Source of the DNA: Paroedura picta
Taxonomy: Eukaryota; Chordata; Lepidosauria; Squamata; Gekkonidae
Reading direction: 5' to 3'
NCBI RefSeq assembly: GCF_049243985.1
Contig: NC_135379.1
Coordinates: 28,407,001 to 28,471,000, forward strand
DNA length: 64,000 nt
The translations under genes were made by a program, and so were the position numbers. Under the pieces are notes generated by a model. It was not told the DNA's origin, did no database searches, and worked only from the letters and a program-made list of their open reading frames with translations. Positions 24,801-39,800 of this stretch are shown piece after piece (positions within the stretch are counted from its first letter, which is position 1; each line of letters begins with the position of its first letter).

Positions 24801-27800
24801 CAAAGTCATTTGAAGTGGAATTAAAAGATGCAGAGCCAGATATTATCGAACAGCTTGTGGAGTTTGCATATACTGCAAGGTAGTTTTATATAACTCTTCT
24901 AAATAAATGATTGATAGCTGCATATGAAACCCATAAAGGAATAAATCAAAGAATTTAAATTTTTGAGAGAGATGATGCTATTTTAATGTTTTATTCATCC
25001 TAGTTCTTAAAACCAGGCATGCTGTTATCACATGTTAGCAACAATGTAACTGCCTACAATTTATTCTGGAATATGTGGATTACCTTTTATAATCTGAGTA
25101 TATGTTTGCTGATGCAGAAAGTCTTTGAATTAGGTTGGATGACACTGAATATGTTCATGAAAATATATAGTTCCATTCTTTGTATGCCAGTACAATTAGG
25201 AAACATCATAAGTAACATTATTTAGTGCATCTGAATCTTATTTTCTGATCAGAGCCTACCTAAATGCAGAACTTTACATTTGTCCCTCTTGAATTTCATT
25301 TTATTCAGTTGAGCCCACTTCTCAAGCCTATCAAGATCATCCTGTATTCTAATTCTGTCTTCTGTTGTGTTTGCTACCACTCCCAGTTTAGTATATTTTC
25401 TGTAAATTTAATAAGTACTCCCCCTAACCCCTTATTCAAATAATTTATAAATAAATTAAAGAACAGAGGTCCCAGGACAGATCCTGGGGCACTCCACTTT
25501 TCACTCATGACTTGTTTTTGCGAAACCTGTGCTGAGTCTTAGAAATCACAGCTCTCTGTTCCAGCTGCTCAAGTACCAACTGTTTGATGATTTGTTCCAA
25601 AATATTGCCAGCTACAGATATCAAGGTGACGGGTCGGTAGTTACCTGGATCCTCCTTTTTCCCTTCTTGAAGATGAGGACAACATTCATCCGCCTCCAAT
25701 CATCTGGCACCTCACCTGTTCTCCAAGAAGTGTCAAAAAGAATGGGCAGAGGTTCAGAGATTACATTTGCAAGTTCTTTTAGTACCCTTGGATGCAATTC
25801 ATCTGGCCCAGAAGATTTTGTTTAATTAAAAGAAACTAGGTCTTTATGGACTGACCCTACAATGATCCTAGGCCACCATTCCAATCTGTTGTGATACATT
25901 TTTGCCACATTGAGCACTATTTCCCTCACAAGAGGAGGAAAAATAGCAGTTAAGTTCAGCCCTCTCTTCATCTGTTATAATTTCACTTTTTTGTCCTTGC
26001 AGTGGTTCTACAGAGTCTCTACTCTTTTTTCTTACTTGAAATATAACTAAAGAACCCTTTTTTTGGTATTTATTTATTTATTTTATTTATATACCACCCT
26101 CCCCAGAGGCTCAGGGCAGTTTACATAAAAGAAACAATACAAGAAACAATCCATAACATGTAAAGAACCGTAACATTAATACTAATAACAGATAATTATA
26201 ACAGTGCAAACAGTGCAACAGTGCAAAGGTCCAGGAGCAGAGCACACTGATGTTCTGGGAGCGAGCACTTCTTAGCACTTCTTGCTAGCCTTAGCTCATA
26301 TTGAGATTTAGCTTTTCTAACACTCTCCCTACTATCATTGGTTATTTGTTTATAATCGTCCTTGATAATAAGGTCTTCCTTTCATTTCCTAAATTACTTT
26401 TTTATTCATAAAACCATTTGACAACTGCTTATGGAGCCACCTTGGCTTCCTTAGGCTCCTTCCATATTTTCTTTTTAAGGGAATTGTTTGTGATTGAGCC
26501 TTCAGTATTTCACTCTTAAGAAACTTCCCAGCCCTCTTGGACTCCCATCTCTTTAAGTCTTTCTAACCACAGGACTCTACCCAACATACCTTTAAGTCTG
26601 TTAAAATCTGCTTTCCTGAAGTCCATTCTATATGTCTGACTACATAAAGGTTTTTTCTTTCCCAGAACTGAAAATTCCAAAATCACATGGTCGCTACTAC
26701 CAAGTGTGCTCACTACTTGCACCTCATCTACTAGTTCTTCCCTATTGATGAGAATCAAGTTGAAATAGCAGACCCCCTAGTTCCCCTCTCTACTTTTTGG
26801 GAAATGAAGTTGCTGGCAAGACAAGTTAAGAAATCAATGAAGTTTGTATTTTCAGCAGAGTTGGTCTTCCAACAGATATCTGGGTAATTAAAGCCACCTA
26901 TGACTGCTATTTCCCCCCTCTTTGAGAATTGTGTAATTTGGCTTAGGAGTATCTCATCCAAGTCCTCTGACTGGGTTGGTGGTCTATAGCAGACACCCAC
27001 AATAATACCATTCTCATTTCCTACTCCTTTTATATTTACCCAAATACACTCAACTGAACTTTCATGCTCAGGTACATATATTTCTTCACAAGTATAAAGA
27101 TTCTTAACATATATTGCTCCCTCCTTCTTTACTTGTCTGTCCCTTTTGAATAGATTGTGCCCCTCATTTATAGTATTTCAGTTGTGCGTATTATCCCACC
27201 AGGGTTCTGTGATTCCTATTAGGTCATAGTCCCCTTCCTCCATTAGGACTACTAGTTCCTCCTGCTTGTTTCTCATACTCTGTGCATTAGTGTAGAGACA
27301 TTGTAATCCATCCTTTTCCTCATGGTTTTGGTTTTTGAACTTCCTTATAAATTAGTAGTTTCATGCTTATGTGCCATTCCCTGTAGATTTGCAATCTTCT
27401 CATCTTCAGTTCTAGCCATCACACTACATTCTCGCTCCCCCTTTGGATTTAGTTTAAAGCCCTCCTCACCAGGTGTGCAAGGGTTCTCCCAAAAATACTT
27501 TTTCCATCCCTTGTGAGGTGTAAACCATCTTCTGATAGTAGCCCCTCATATTGACCATGATCCAGAAATCCAAACCTTTCCCAATGACACCAGTGACGTA
27601 GCCAGTCATTTACTTGCATGATTTTTCTCTCTGTTCCTAAGCCACAGCCACTTACAGGAAGAACTGATAAAAACACAACCTGCGCTACCAAGTCCTTTAC
27701 CTATTTCCCCAGATCCACAGTGTCTTTCTTAATACGTTCCATGCTGTTCTGGGCAGTATAATTTGTTCCTATATGGATGAGAAGGAAGGGATAATGATCT

Positions 27801-30800
27801 GTGGGGTTGATGAGCCTGTCCAGCTGTTCTGTGACATCACAAGCTTGGCCACCTCAAAATTGATCCTTACCATGCTATACTTCCGCCAGCTGTAACAATT
27901 AAACAATAATACAATCCAACATCTAACTATTAGTCCAACAGTTCATAAGCAGGGAGGGAGGGTGGGTTTTGGATCTTTGGGCGGCCTGAGGGGGAAAAGA
28001 GGCCGAGCAATGTCACGCCATCCGTTTAACTGACACCTAGCTCAGCCACGCCCGTGTTGCCATGCCAACATACACATTGCCTAGAGAATGCCATGGCTGG
28101 GAGTTCTCTCCCATCAGCCAGGTCCCTGTCAGCATTCCTCCCCCGCAGTAGCAATGGCCCCCTTTAGATGAGTCTTGAGGGCTTTTTGCCTTGCAGGGGG
28201 ATATTGACCGCCTAATGAGGACACTGACAACCATAATTTGGCGTAAAAATATTTGGCTAATCTCATCTGGCCCCATGACTTGAGAATCAGTGGTTTAACT
28301 GGACAAGGAATATGATGAGATAGTTGGCTACTCCTTTTCTTTTTGTGGCTCTCTGTTATATGCCTGTATAATAAACATAATATAGATCTGGTTGGAATGC
28401 AGTTAATATCATTTGGTAGAAGTACGTATATGTTTGTTTCCAGCTCTTATTGAAAGTCTTCAATTGTGATGTTACATTTTTCAGAATTTCTGTAAACAGC
28501 AACAATGTCCAGTCATTGCTAGATGCAGCAAATCAGTATCAGATTGAACCTGTGAAAAAAATGTGTGTGGATTTTTTAAAAGAGCAAGTTGATGCTTCAA
28601 ATTGTCTTGGTAAGGTGACTTAATTTTATGATAGACATGTTCTTTGAAGAAGCAGTTTACATTTTCCAAGGAAACCACAGCTTGTAATTAATGTTTTTGA
28701 CTGTTGTTAGGTTGCAGGACGTTCTTGCTAATTAGAGATTTAATGCCAAATTCTTGAGGATTTGAGAACTTTCTAATTTCATGCAGACATATGCAGTGCT
28801 ATCTGAATTGTCCTTAAGTTAAACAGGGAGTAACTTGTTTTTTTTTCACCTAAAGAACCTGACTGCCATTTAACATGTACATTTTTAGGACTAAGTGTTT
28901 ACTAGCATATTTAGGAGACGATATTGTCTCCACTGTAGTGGCCGGTGTATCACAACAGTTCTTTCATTCCTCAATATCTAAAACTGCCAGGTAAATGTAA
29001 AAGGATCAGATGGAGGTTTTCTGCAGGTCATGTGAAAGTCCTCTACCTCCTGACAACCTGGAGAGCTGCTGCTAGTTAGAGTAGGTGGTACTTCAATAGA
29101 TAAGACAGGGCCATGTGTTTATGCAATGTTGGCTCTTTTTAAAATACACTTTTATCCAGAGATTTTAAGATACAACATAGGTAGAATATATAGACAAAAC
29201 AGAGAGAAAGAAATAGAGGCTACCAATCTTTTAGCAACAAAGTAAAAAATATTTTTCTATATTTTCATATTTCCCCTTCTTAGTCCACAAAACCAAAACC
29301 ATAATTTAATTTTAATTGCATCATTTGCATATTTGCATCCAGCTATCTAAAATTACTTCAGTTGTCTCTTCTTTAATTCAGGCAGTAACTTTAGTCATTT
29401 CAGTCATTTGAGACCCTTTGTATATTTTCCCATTGTTCCATGAATATATCATATTGAACATTTCTTTGCCCATTTATCATGCATTTTTTCATAGATTCTT
29501 CTTCTGTATCATATTTGAACAGCATCTTATGCATCTTATCAATAACATAGAATCGTAGAGTTGGAAGGAAAATGTCGGAAAATCATGGAAATTAGCAAGA
29601 AAAAAGTATTAGAATAATAGAATTAGACAGTTGGAATTGACCTCGACTATCATAGTCCAACCCCCTGCACAATGCAGGAGCTCACAACTACCTGTCCACC
29701 CACAGTCACCCCAACTTCATGCCCCAGTGAGCCCCCCACCAAAACTCTCCAGAATCCAACCTGGCCTAGAGGAAATTCACCTACTACCCCACAGTGGTGA
29801 TGAGCAGTTCCCTGGGCATGCAAGTAAGGGCCACAAGAGAGAAACACTGACATATCCCCTCCTACCCATTAGTTCTGGTCTGACCCTCTGGGGCAACAGA
29901 CAACAACTCTGCAACATCTTCTATATGGCAGCCCTTCAATTATTTTAGGATTGTTATCAGGTCACATCTTAGTCGTCTTCTCTCCAGGCTAAGTGTACCA
30001 AGTTCCCTCCTCATACAACTGTCTGCAAACGACTCACCATCTTCATAGCTCTCCTCTGGACATGCTCCAGTTTCTCTACATCTTTCTTCAGTTGTGGTGC
30101 CCAAAACTGAACATAGTGCTCCAAATGAGGTCTTACCTGAGCAAAGTAAAGTGGTAACATCTCCTTGTGGGATCTGGACACCATACTTCTTTTAATACAG
30201 CCCCAAATCCTGTTTGCCTTTTTAGCCATCAAGTCACACTACTGACTCATGTTCACTTTATGGTATACTAAGAACCCCGGATCCTTTTCACACATACTAC
30301 TGCTAAGACATGTCTCACCCTTCAGCACGTGCTAAAGACTTGCGCTTCTGGCAAGCAAGAGCCTTTTATGGCACAAAGGCCCACCAAGTAGAGGGTGGAG
30401 CTAGCAGTCAGCCCCGGGCACAGCTGCCACCTAATGCAGTATTGGTCTTTCTTTTTGCCAATTTGTCCATGACTAATAATTTTTGTATATTAAATATTTT
30501 CCTTATGTTCGCAGACTTAAACATGTTATATAATGTGTTGACCCATTTTTCTTTAGGTATAAGTGTATTAGCAGAATGTCTTGACTGCCCAGAATTGAAA
30601 GCAACTGCAGATGACTTCATCCATCAGCACTTCACTGAAGTGTACAAGACTGATGAATTTCTTCAGCTGGATGTTAAACGTGTGACACATCTCCTGAACC
30701 AAGACACATTGACTGTAAGAGCAGAAGATCAGGTAAGAGGGTTTAATTATTTGTTTATCTAATATTTAATTTTTTTTGTTAACGAATGCAGTAATTAAAA

Positions 30801-33800
30801 TAAGGGTTGTTGTGCTCTGGAATATCATCACTTCCCCTTGGGACAGCTCTGTTTTCAGCTTGTTCTACATCGACTTTTCAATGATTGACCATTTATCAGG
30901 AGGCTGCCTACAGAAAATGCTGTCTTTTTGATGGCTTGGGGCCTGGTTATGTACAACATGGTAGGTGCTTAGGCCTGACTTGATTTGTTATTTGCCATGT
31001 TCTCCAAACTGCAATTTCCTAGATTATGAGCCATTTGTGGAACAAGAGTATTGCATTTGCGAAAGGTTCTGTAAGCCATTTTGAGCTTGCGAGACAGCAG
31101 GATATAAACTGAATGGTCTCTCTTGACTGGCAGGTGGAGACAAAAGTAAGGCATCTTGTGAGTAATTGGGAATTGCTCATTTATTTACACCTTGCTTTCA
31201 TGTCTGATGGCTTTAGATTCCTATGTGTGTGTGTATAATTAGATTTTTTTGCCCCCTATCCAGGTTTATGATGCTGCAGTCAGATGGCTGAAATATGATG
31301 AGCCAAACCGCCAGCCATACATGGTTGATATTCTTGCTAAAGTCAGGTTTCCTTTAATTTCGAAGAATTTTCTCAGTAAAACTGTACAGGCTGAACCACT
31401 TATCCAGGACAATCCTGAGTGCCTTAAAATGGTTATCAGTAAGTTTATCTTTTAAGGTGTGCTTTCAACATTCTGTATACTTTTTCTTATTATTATTTAT
31501 CTACTGCAAAGCATTTTATCATGTAGTGAATAGTGATACATTTATTTGTATATAGCCATAGGCCTTCACAAAATATAAAATACAAATGTATAAACAGTAA
31601 AATAGAATAACAAGAACTGTATAAAAATATAAAATTTAAGACCAAAAATCTGAAACAGCATGCATGACTACAGAGTGCAAGAGTATTAAGAGCCTGCCTT
31701 AACGGTAATGTTGGCCCTTATTTTCCCTGCAGCCAATGTAAAAACAGCGGTTTTATGTGTTACTTTATCAACCTGGTCAGATAAAAGATAGATTGTCTTT
31801 TCAGCAACAGAGGGAAGGCTAGAGCCCCTTAAGATCTCATTGAGAAATTTGGCCCTGGGTTGAGCGTAAAGTAATCAGTCAAATATGTGATGGGGCAAAT
31901 CCTCCAGTGCTTGTGCACCACAAATACAAAAATGCTGTTTTTTTGGCGTACAGCTGAAACGGCCAGCCAATACCTCTGTGCGCATCGTTTCAAATCAGAG
32001 TGATGTAAAAGCTGCTCTGAGACTGTGGTTAGTAATCTTAATTAGATAAGAGGATCTACGGTGGTCTTATTTAAAACACTTGAACCATGTTGCTGACTTA
32101 ATTTTCAAAATTTGCATTCTGTCTAGTTGGGCATCACTTTTGAAAATCTAGTCTCTAAGGTGAGAGTTATTAGCTGATGGATTTAGGAGGTCATCGGGCG
32201 TGCAAGAAGGTTATTAATAAGGCTATGCTGTGCTGGATGCTTTAATAACATTCTATTAAAGGACTGATGACTAAATTTGTTTGAGTTGGCTAACCTAAGG
32301 TTTTTCCACAATTTTAGAATTGCAAAATGTACTCGGGCACTAAGAGAAGGTAGACCCATTTCTGCCCTCATCAAAACAGCCGGAGTTCCCCTAGGTAGGG
32401 CTAGAATTCGCCTTAACAATGTATTTTGAACAGATTCTAGCCTAAGTATGATGTTTTCCTTCTATCCCCAGACCTCTACTCCATACAATAGATGTAAATA
32501 CAGATGAAAATCAATTTTAAATTCTATGGTGGTTCTGCTGGAAAGTTAACCTGAATTAAAGCTGATGGGTGGCCCTGAATTTAGAAATTTTGCAGTTCCT
32601 TCAATCTGCAACCCACCTTTTTGACTTTGAGTCCCCTCCCCCTCCAGCTTCCATTATGGAGCCATATAGTACTGCTGGAACAATATGGAAATACAGTATG
32701 GAGGAATTGCTTGTTGTTCCTCCCTTTCTGTAAGGCAGCAGACAGCCCAGTGCTATGCATGTTTCCACGAATGTCCATGGACATTCCCATGTAAGTTTGC
32801 ATAGGAAAGCCACCTAGAAGCCAGACTACATGTCATGTTGTAGTTATATGACTGGAACTCTAAACATTAATTCTGATGAGCACTGATGGAAGGTCCTAGT
32901 ATGGACCAGTCCAGTACTGTTATCCTGATCAATATCTGGCCTCCCTGTGACTGTTTTTAGAATCAAAAACGATCTCTTGAATTCCAGTAACAGAAATAAT
33001 GTGTGGCTTAGCCCTAGTGTAAAAATGTTTCTTAGGCATTGGCTCAGTGGAAACTAGAGGGACTTACTTGAATGCAAAAAGGTATAGATTTCTGCAGCAA
33101 ATGATTTCTGCTCATGGCTCATTATTTTCCCTCTTCCTTTATGGCTGTTGGTCTCCACAGTTTTTTCTGAATCTGTTAGGAAGGCAGAAGCCAGCCTGAA
33201 TAATAGTGTTTCCCCATCCATTGTGTTAGAGCAAGAAGAATTATGAGGAGTATAATGGAAGCTGGACTGCTTCCTTAGCATTGGGAGCTCCACAAAAAGA
33301 AGAATTTCCTTGCTGTTCTCATGCCCCCTTTCCTTCGTGACATGCGGGGGGGGGGAGAGTAGAATTCCTAATTTTTACTGATAGGGAGTAGTGGGCAGCA
33401 AAGCTGCAGGCCCTAATCCCATATATGGTGTTTATGACAACAAGCTTCATGGCTGCAAGCACATCATACGATAGCAGAGGGAGTTTACCCAGAGGATACC
33501 ATATTAATTTGTTACATAACCCACTCCCCTGGAATTATTTATAACTGAAATAATTAGTGCATCTTTAAAAGTAGCTCAGATGTTTTAGTTCTCAGGTTTA
33601 GACCAGAATTAGTAAAATCTCTCCATGTTGCAGTAGCCTCCGTAATGACATTTCTCTCAGCTATTTAAGAATAGTAAACCTACGCGCTACCATCTGTGAC
33701 TTTAATACAAACTGAGGCTATAGCTGAAGTGTAAGCAAATTAAAACCTACTGGGCAAAAACTTTAGATGTTTTTCCTCTTTATGGTAAGGAAAATGCTTA

Positions 33801-36800
33801 TATGTGGAGGGAACTGCATTTGTTCCCTCATATGAATTGATTCCTATGAAATGTAAATGATGAAATGTTAAATACACTTTATGAAAAGCTCAGGTTGAAT
33901 TGCTGAATTGACCTAATCTCAAATCAACCATTTTAGGTTCCACTTGCTATAGATTGGGTGTATTTAGCTCTTACCAAACCATGTTGGATGTCAGAAGTAT
34001 TTGGTTGACATAGATTCAGTATTTCCATAATTTTAGAGCTTTATTTCATTGCAACCAGTTTATGTAACTCTAAAGATAATTCCCTGTTTGTGTAAGTAAC
34101 AGTATAATGAACATTGCAGTCCTAAACAGAATTAAACCCTTCTGAAGCCACTGAAGTCTGTTTAGGATTAAACGATAAATCCTTCATTAGAAAAACCTAG
34201 TTTTGCAAATTAAGAAAACATTGTTTACTGTCAGTTTTTCTGATTTGACAGAGATTGTATATAGAGAAATTTTGAACTAAGTACTTTTTGCTTATCTCCT
34301 GAAAGTAACATGAACCTTCTGTATGAAGCAGATTTCCTTTCAGTGACATAAAATCAGCCAGCGTGTTCTGTTTGGTTTAGGTGGAATGAGATACCATCTG
34401 CTTTCTCCAGAGGACAGAGAAGAACTAGTGGATGGCACCCGCCCGCGAAGAAAAAAACATGATTACCGCATTGCCTTGTTTGGAGGATCACAGCCACAGT
34501 CATGTCGATATTTTAATCCAAAGGTAATTCTTATATTTCAGAATTTGAGTGGATGATGTTTGGGTTTTTTAATTCACCATCTCCTCCTACTGTAGTTTGA
34601 GACGTTGTGTGTGTCATGATTCCTTTGCTCTTTGATCCTTTTTATTTTACAGAAGTTTCTGTACTTACCTTGCACCCTTGAGACAACATTGGCTATAAAT
34701 CCAAATTGGTAAAACAACTGGGGCACCTATGTCATTAGTTGTAGTTTGTTATTGCACTTGTGATATCACACAAAACAAATGAAAATAATTGTGTTAAATG
34801 GAAGAGGAATTGGAAGCTAATGAGGAATGTCAAGATTGCATTAGGAAACTTTCTGGAATGTGGGGTTATTTTGAGGTGTCTGCAGCCACTTCAGTTCTGC
34901 TTATGTGTACATATGGGTTTTTCTCACTGCTAAGAACAGAAGTGTGTTCTTATACAGTTGTTATAAATTAAAATCCAGAAATAATGAAGATTAAAGGAAT
35001 AGATTGGGGTCATATGAAAATGCACCATGGAAAGGAGATGGGAGAAGTTTAAAGAAGCACATCCATTGAGCCCGAGTGTGCCCCCCCCCCCACCAGTACT
35101 CCTTTTAGTTATGGACTGGCTCCCTGATTGCTGAACAAATCCTTGGCTCAAGGCACTGTCTCCTTGATGTGAAGAGGTCAGAATCCAGTCCTCCTGTGAA
35201 ATGGCTAGAAGCTTTACATTTGGTAGAGACCCTTGCACGAGAGATCCTAGGATCTCTACATGTGATCATTCAACATTACTAAATTTAAAGAATGATGTTA
35301 ATATTTTAGGGAAAGTATAAGAAGAATATCTTAGTAACTACGTAATTAATAACTAAGCACTTTCTGATACATTTATAATGTTGGTTCTTGTGCATACTTA
35401 ATCTGAAAGCTAATGTTAGCATCCATGGAATTGTGGGAGACAGCTTGGTATAGTGGTTTAGAATGGTGGCCTCTAATCTGGAGAACTGGGTTTGATTCAC
35501 CACTCTTCCTCCATGTGTAGCCAGCTGCATGATCTTGGACCAGTCACAATTCTCATAGAGCTCTCTCAGCCTCACCTGCTTCACAGGGTGTCTGTTGTAG
35601 AGAGAGGAACGGTGGGCAATTGTAAGCTGCTTTGAGACTACTTCAAGTAGTAAAAAGCAGGGTCCAAAAAAATCAGCTTTTAGTCTTCTAGACATTTAGA
35701 TTTGCTTTGTGTATTACCCTTTTTATAAGCTTTTTTTCAAGAACTTTCCCATAATTGGTTAGGTTGGAAAATTGGAGGGAGTTTTGTGTTGTGGAGAAGG
35801 TTATATTGGAGTTGCAGACCACTAGAATCCAGGAAATACCTTAAGTGCACCAAGGGCTTGGTTATGCCTGGTGGGATTTTTTTTTAATATAGCAGATAAT
35901 CCCCCATACTATTTTTCAAACTGTTACTTAAAATGATTTGTATATCTGGTGATTGCACCTCGATATGATAGAGACGTACGCTTGACTGCCTGCTCAGATG
36001 CTATTCCTTTGAAAGCCTTGTTGTACAGAATGAGAGAAGGCATCAAAATGCATGTTTTGTTGCACATATCCCAGTTTCCGATCCAGCAACGGATTCACAG
36101 ACAGTTCATCATAACTGTCCTGAGGCATCCATGTTTTTATTCTGTACTTCCCCTTTGCTCTAAGCCAGGGGTAGTCAAACTGCGGCCCTCCAGATATCCA
36201 TGGACTACAATTCCCAGGAGCGCCTGCCAGCAAATGCTGGCAGGGGCTCCTGGGAATTGTAGTCCATGGGCATCTGGAGGGCCGCAGTTTGACTACCCCT
36301 GCTCTAAGCTGATACTGCTTTTGACTACCATTTGTAGCTACCTGGTTGTCAGTGAGTGCAATGCAGTTTCTTGGTGGATTGTGTTAATCTCTCATGCTTT
36401 TACTAGGCTTGCTCAGCCAGTTCTGCCATCTGCTGGGAATCCAGCTGCATAGGTGTCTGTGTGCATGTGAGATAACATTTTCTTCCTCCGCCAATATTAC
36501 TGCAGGTGTTTTTGGCAGCACCATTTGTAGTTTACTAGTTTTAACTGTCGTAGATAGCTTATATATAATTTGTGGCATAGAAAATGAGCTTGTGGTTGTC
36601 ATGGCAACAAGTTTTTGCCAGTTCTGCTTTACCTAATAATGGTTGTTAAGGGCTTCGATCTTCCTTTTGTATTATTCCTCCTCTTTTTAGCGTACGATGC
36701 ATTTGTTTTTGACAATTTTTCTGTTCCTGTTTTTTAAAAAGATCAATTCAACTCCTGTGAGGGTGGATCATGGAGGGAATAGTTTCTCAAGTGGGCCCAT

Positions 36801-39800
36801 GTTACCTATCGCCATTTATTATTTATATTGTTTATTTGTATCACTTCTCAGACAAAACTTGCCTTCCCAAAGTGGCTTGGATCAATTAAAATTCAAAGCA
36901 TAAACCTGGTCTTAAAAAAGACCCCCTAGCCTGCCCTTGAACTTACAAAATCAAAACAATAATGCACAAGGGAAGGTAAGAAGAACGAGAACAGTAATCT
37001 TTAGTGGTTTGACCAGCAGAAACCTTAAATCTACAGTAATAAAACTAACTGCTGCTAACATTTCTTTGTTATATACCATTGTCAGCATGATAATATCCCT
37101 AACTAGAAGTAAGTCCAAATTAGGGCTTGGTTTGGGGAAAGCTAACTCAGCATTTCAACCCCAAATCTAACCTGTTAAGTCTCTTGCACTTTAAACAGAA
37201 AACCAATGCGCAAGCCAAAGGCATATTCTTTCTGTCAGGAGCCTAAGAATGCAGATCAGATGGCAGCCGCTACAAAGCGGATTACAACAGAGCAAGCATC
37301 TTCAGGAAGCACACAGAGCAAGGTTATTGGCAAAGACAAGGTACAAGGGAGAAGCGGGATTTTATCTAGTAAGTCCCCTGCCCCCCCACCAAAACACGGG
37401 AAAGTTGATTCTCACAGAATTGACTGTTTGATCAGCAGAGATGAGAAACTAGGACACTTGTCAGTTCCCATCCCTGCAACTCATGTAGGTTAGCTCACCA
37501 TTCACCAGGCTCCCTCTCAAAGTTTGCCTTGAGGGTGCAGAATGCATCAGTCTCGGTGCAGAAGGTGGCCCCCCAGTCCAGCATAAAGCCCTCCATTTGT
37601 ACCAGGAAATAAGACAGCTTGTCCAGTGACCCATTGTACTTGTCATGGAACTTTTGCCCTGCCACTATACCATTTCCTGGACCATAACCTGGGAACTGCG
37701 AGACCATGGGTGTGGTGCCTGTGAGTAGTAGCCCGGCATCGGCTGAGTGGTGGGGGCAGGTGGTGCAGTCCCTATCCTGTAGCCCAAGCCAGAAAATTGT
37801 GGGCCTATGGAAGGCGCCTGTACCAGAGATGCATACATAACAACTAGCGGCATGTTAAACTTGGGCCCCCAGGGTGCCGTAACCTTGCACCATAGGGTGC
37901 TGTACCAGTTGCTGTGTGTGGGAGGGAGCCATTCTCCCATCAGCGAAACTGCTTTGGAAACTCAGGGTGGAAATCACCCGGCAGGACCTTGCTCGTATCC
38001 CCTGCTATTTCCTTCTCTTTCTGGGCATCCATGTAGACCATGCGAATGGGGACCTGCATTGGCACTGAAGGTAGGTTGGGTCCATTCCCATGGTAGCCAA
38101 CGAGCCTGACTGACCTGAAGCCGGTTGAGACACCGTCACTTTGGTGGTGCTGACTTCTGCCCGTGGCTCACGGAGAGTTCATTTCTCACCCACCAGGATG
38201 CAAGTTGGGATTTTGGTGCCGGTAGTCCAGTCTCCTGGTGCCCCCCACGTGGCCCAGGCCTAATGGAGGAAATGCACTCCCTGGAGGGTGATCAAGCCAC
38301 AGTCAAGCAGCGCTGAGTTGCTTCTGGTTGGGGAGCCGTGCCATGATCATATTGCCGGGCAAACCACCAGCACGATCTGACCATTCCCTTGGGAAGGGGA
38401 TGACTCTTCTGAGGTCAGCAACCCCAGACACTCCTTGTACTCCAGTTCTAGTTCTTGTTTCTGATCCTCAGGCTACTGAGAGATCTTGCCCTTTCTGGTG
38501 AAGTTAGGTGAATCTCCCAAGCCCCCTTCTTCTGCCGCTGCCATGGTCAGGAGGTGAGCAGAGTTACGACAGTTGACAGGGAGAAGAATAGTCTTTGCCA
38601 AACTGTCAGGATACTAGGAACGCAGTTCGGATGGTGACCACCAACCACGACAAAGCAGAGACCACGACAGGTAGCCCATAGCAAAGTCAGTCTTTAATGA
38701 GGAATTCAACAGAGCAAGCATCTTCTTCAGGAAGCGCACAGAGCAAGGAAGAAGCGGTGTTTTATCCAGTCAGGCCCCGCCTCCCCACAGAACATGTGAA
38801 GGTTGGTTCTCACAGAATCAACCGTTCAATCAGCAGAGGTGCAAAACTAGGAGACTGGCAGTCTCCCAGATACCTTCCCAGCTGTGCTTCCCCAGATACT
38901 TGGGATGCTTTACAACTCTTCCAAGGCTATAGGTAACATTAACATAACACAAACTAGAGCAGCACTTCAAATGGAGCTGGGGCACACTAAAGGAACAAGG
39001 CAAATGAAAAACGGGGAGGAGGCTGAGTTGGAACTCCCAATCTCCCTCTAGGATGAACCCCAAAATTGACATAGCAAATGACACTTTCAGTTTAAGCCCT
39101 TCATTATTACCTGGCTAAATAATTTTTATACTTGGCACAAATATAACTTACACGATAGCCACCATTACTGCTTATATTCTAAATAGCTGTCAAATTATCT
39201 TGGAACCACCTCAGAAAGGTAGTAATACCCAGAAAATGAATACAAAATAGGTAATTGCAACATGGATCTTGCTCCAATCAGAAAAAACAGACTATTATCT
39301 TGGCAGTCTTAAACAAAACAGATTTGATAATATCCTTGGTGTGTTTTGTCTTATTCCAAGGTAGCCACTTTGCAGCAGATTCACCCAAAGACTCTTGTTG
39401 CAATTAGTTAATGTTGTCTCAAAATATTCGGGGCATTTCCACATGGAGGGCTAAAATGCAAGTGGCTTCCTGCTGGCAAACGTGGGATGGTAAATCTTGT
39501 GTTTGCAGCCCTCCTCATGGGGAGACCACTCCTGCGGTTTCCCTCTGCCCCTCGAGGCTTTTTGCTTCCTGATGAGGCTGCAAGGGGAAGCAAGGCGAAC
39601 TTCTCCCTCCATTCCTTGGCTTGTCAATCACAACAAGCCACCAAACACAATACAGCACTTCTCTCATGGACTGAAACTTTCTCCCCCAGCCCCGATTTTT
39701 TTTAAATGCACTTTTGCGTTGCTATTCAGTAATGCCATAACAGATGAATTTTTAATAGCCTATGGAGAAATGCTGGAACGATACAGCATTTGGGTATTTG

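Larger units (their letters stand above)
37233..38860 (-). mobile_element. Gag-only LTR retroelement fossil (Ty3/gypsy-like)
   Basis: This is a minus-strand element of about 1.6 kb. Two LTRs start with the tgtcagga end (as read on plus) at 37233-37463 and 38604-38860. They share blocks such as aacagagcaagcatctt, agcacacagagcaagg-like sequence and gttctcacagaat, and differ by many substitutions and indels, so the insertion is old. The interior has a single gag-like region (about 38541-37500) with a capsid-type stretch ([19 protein letters not shown]). No polymerase region is present. It is broken by several changes. Position: KLHL7 intron 7. Confidence 0.7.

Noticed and set aside
28037-28276. 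79-codon minus-strand frame after the CR1
   Set aside because: It looks like repeat-derived sequence without a recognisable family, and it is not splice-linked to KLHL7.
30310-30762. 150-codon frame including KLHL7 exon 5 and upstream sequence
   Set aside because: The acceptor at 30551-30556 and homology start the exon at 30557; the upstream part is intron.
37807-38109. 100-codon plus-strand frame
   Set aside because: It lies antisense to the gag remnant of the LTR fossil.
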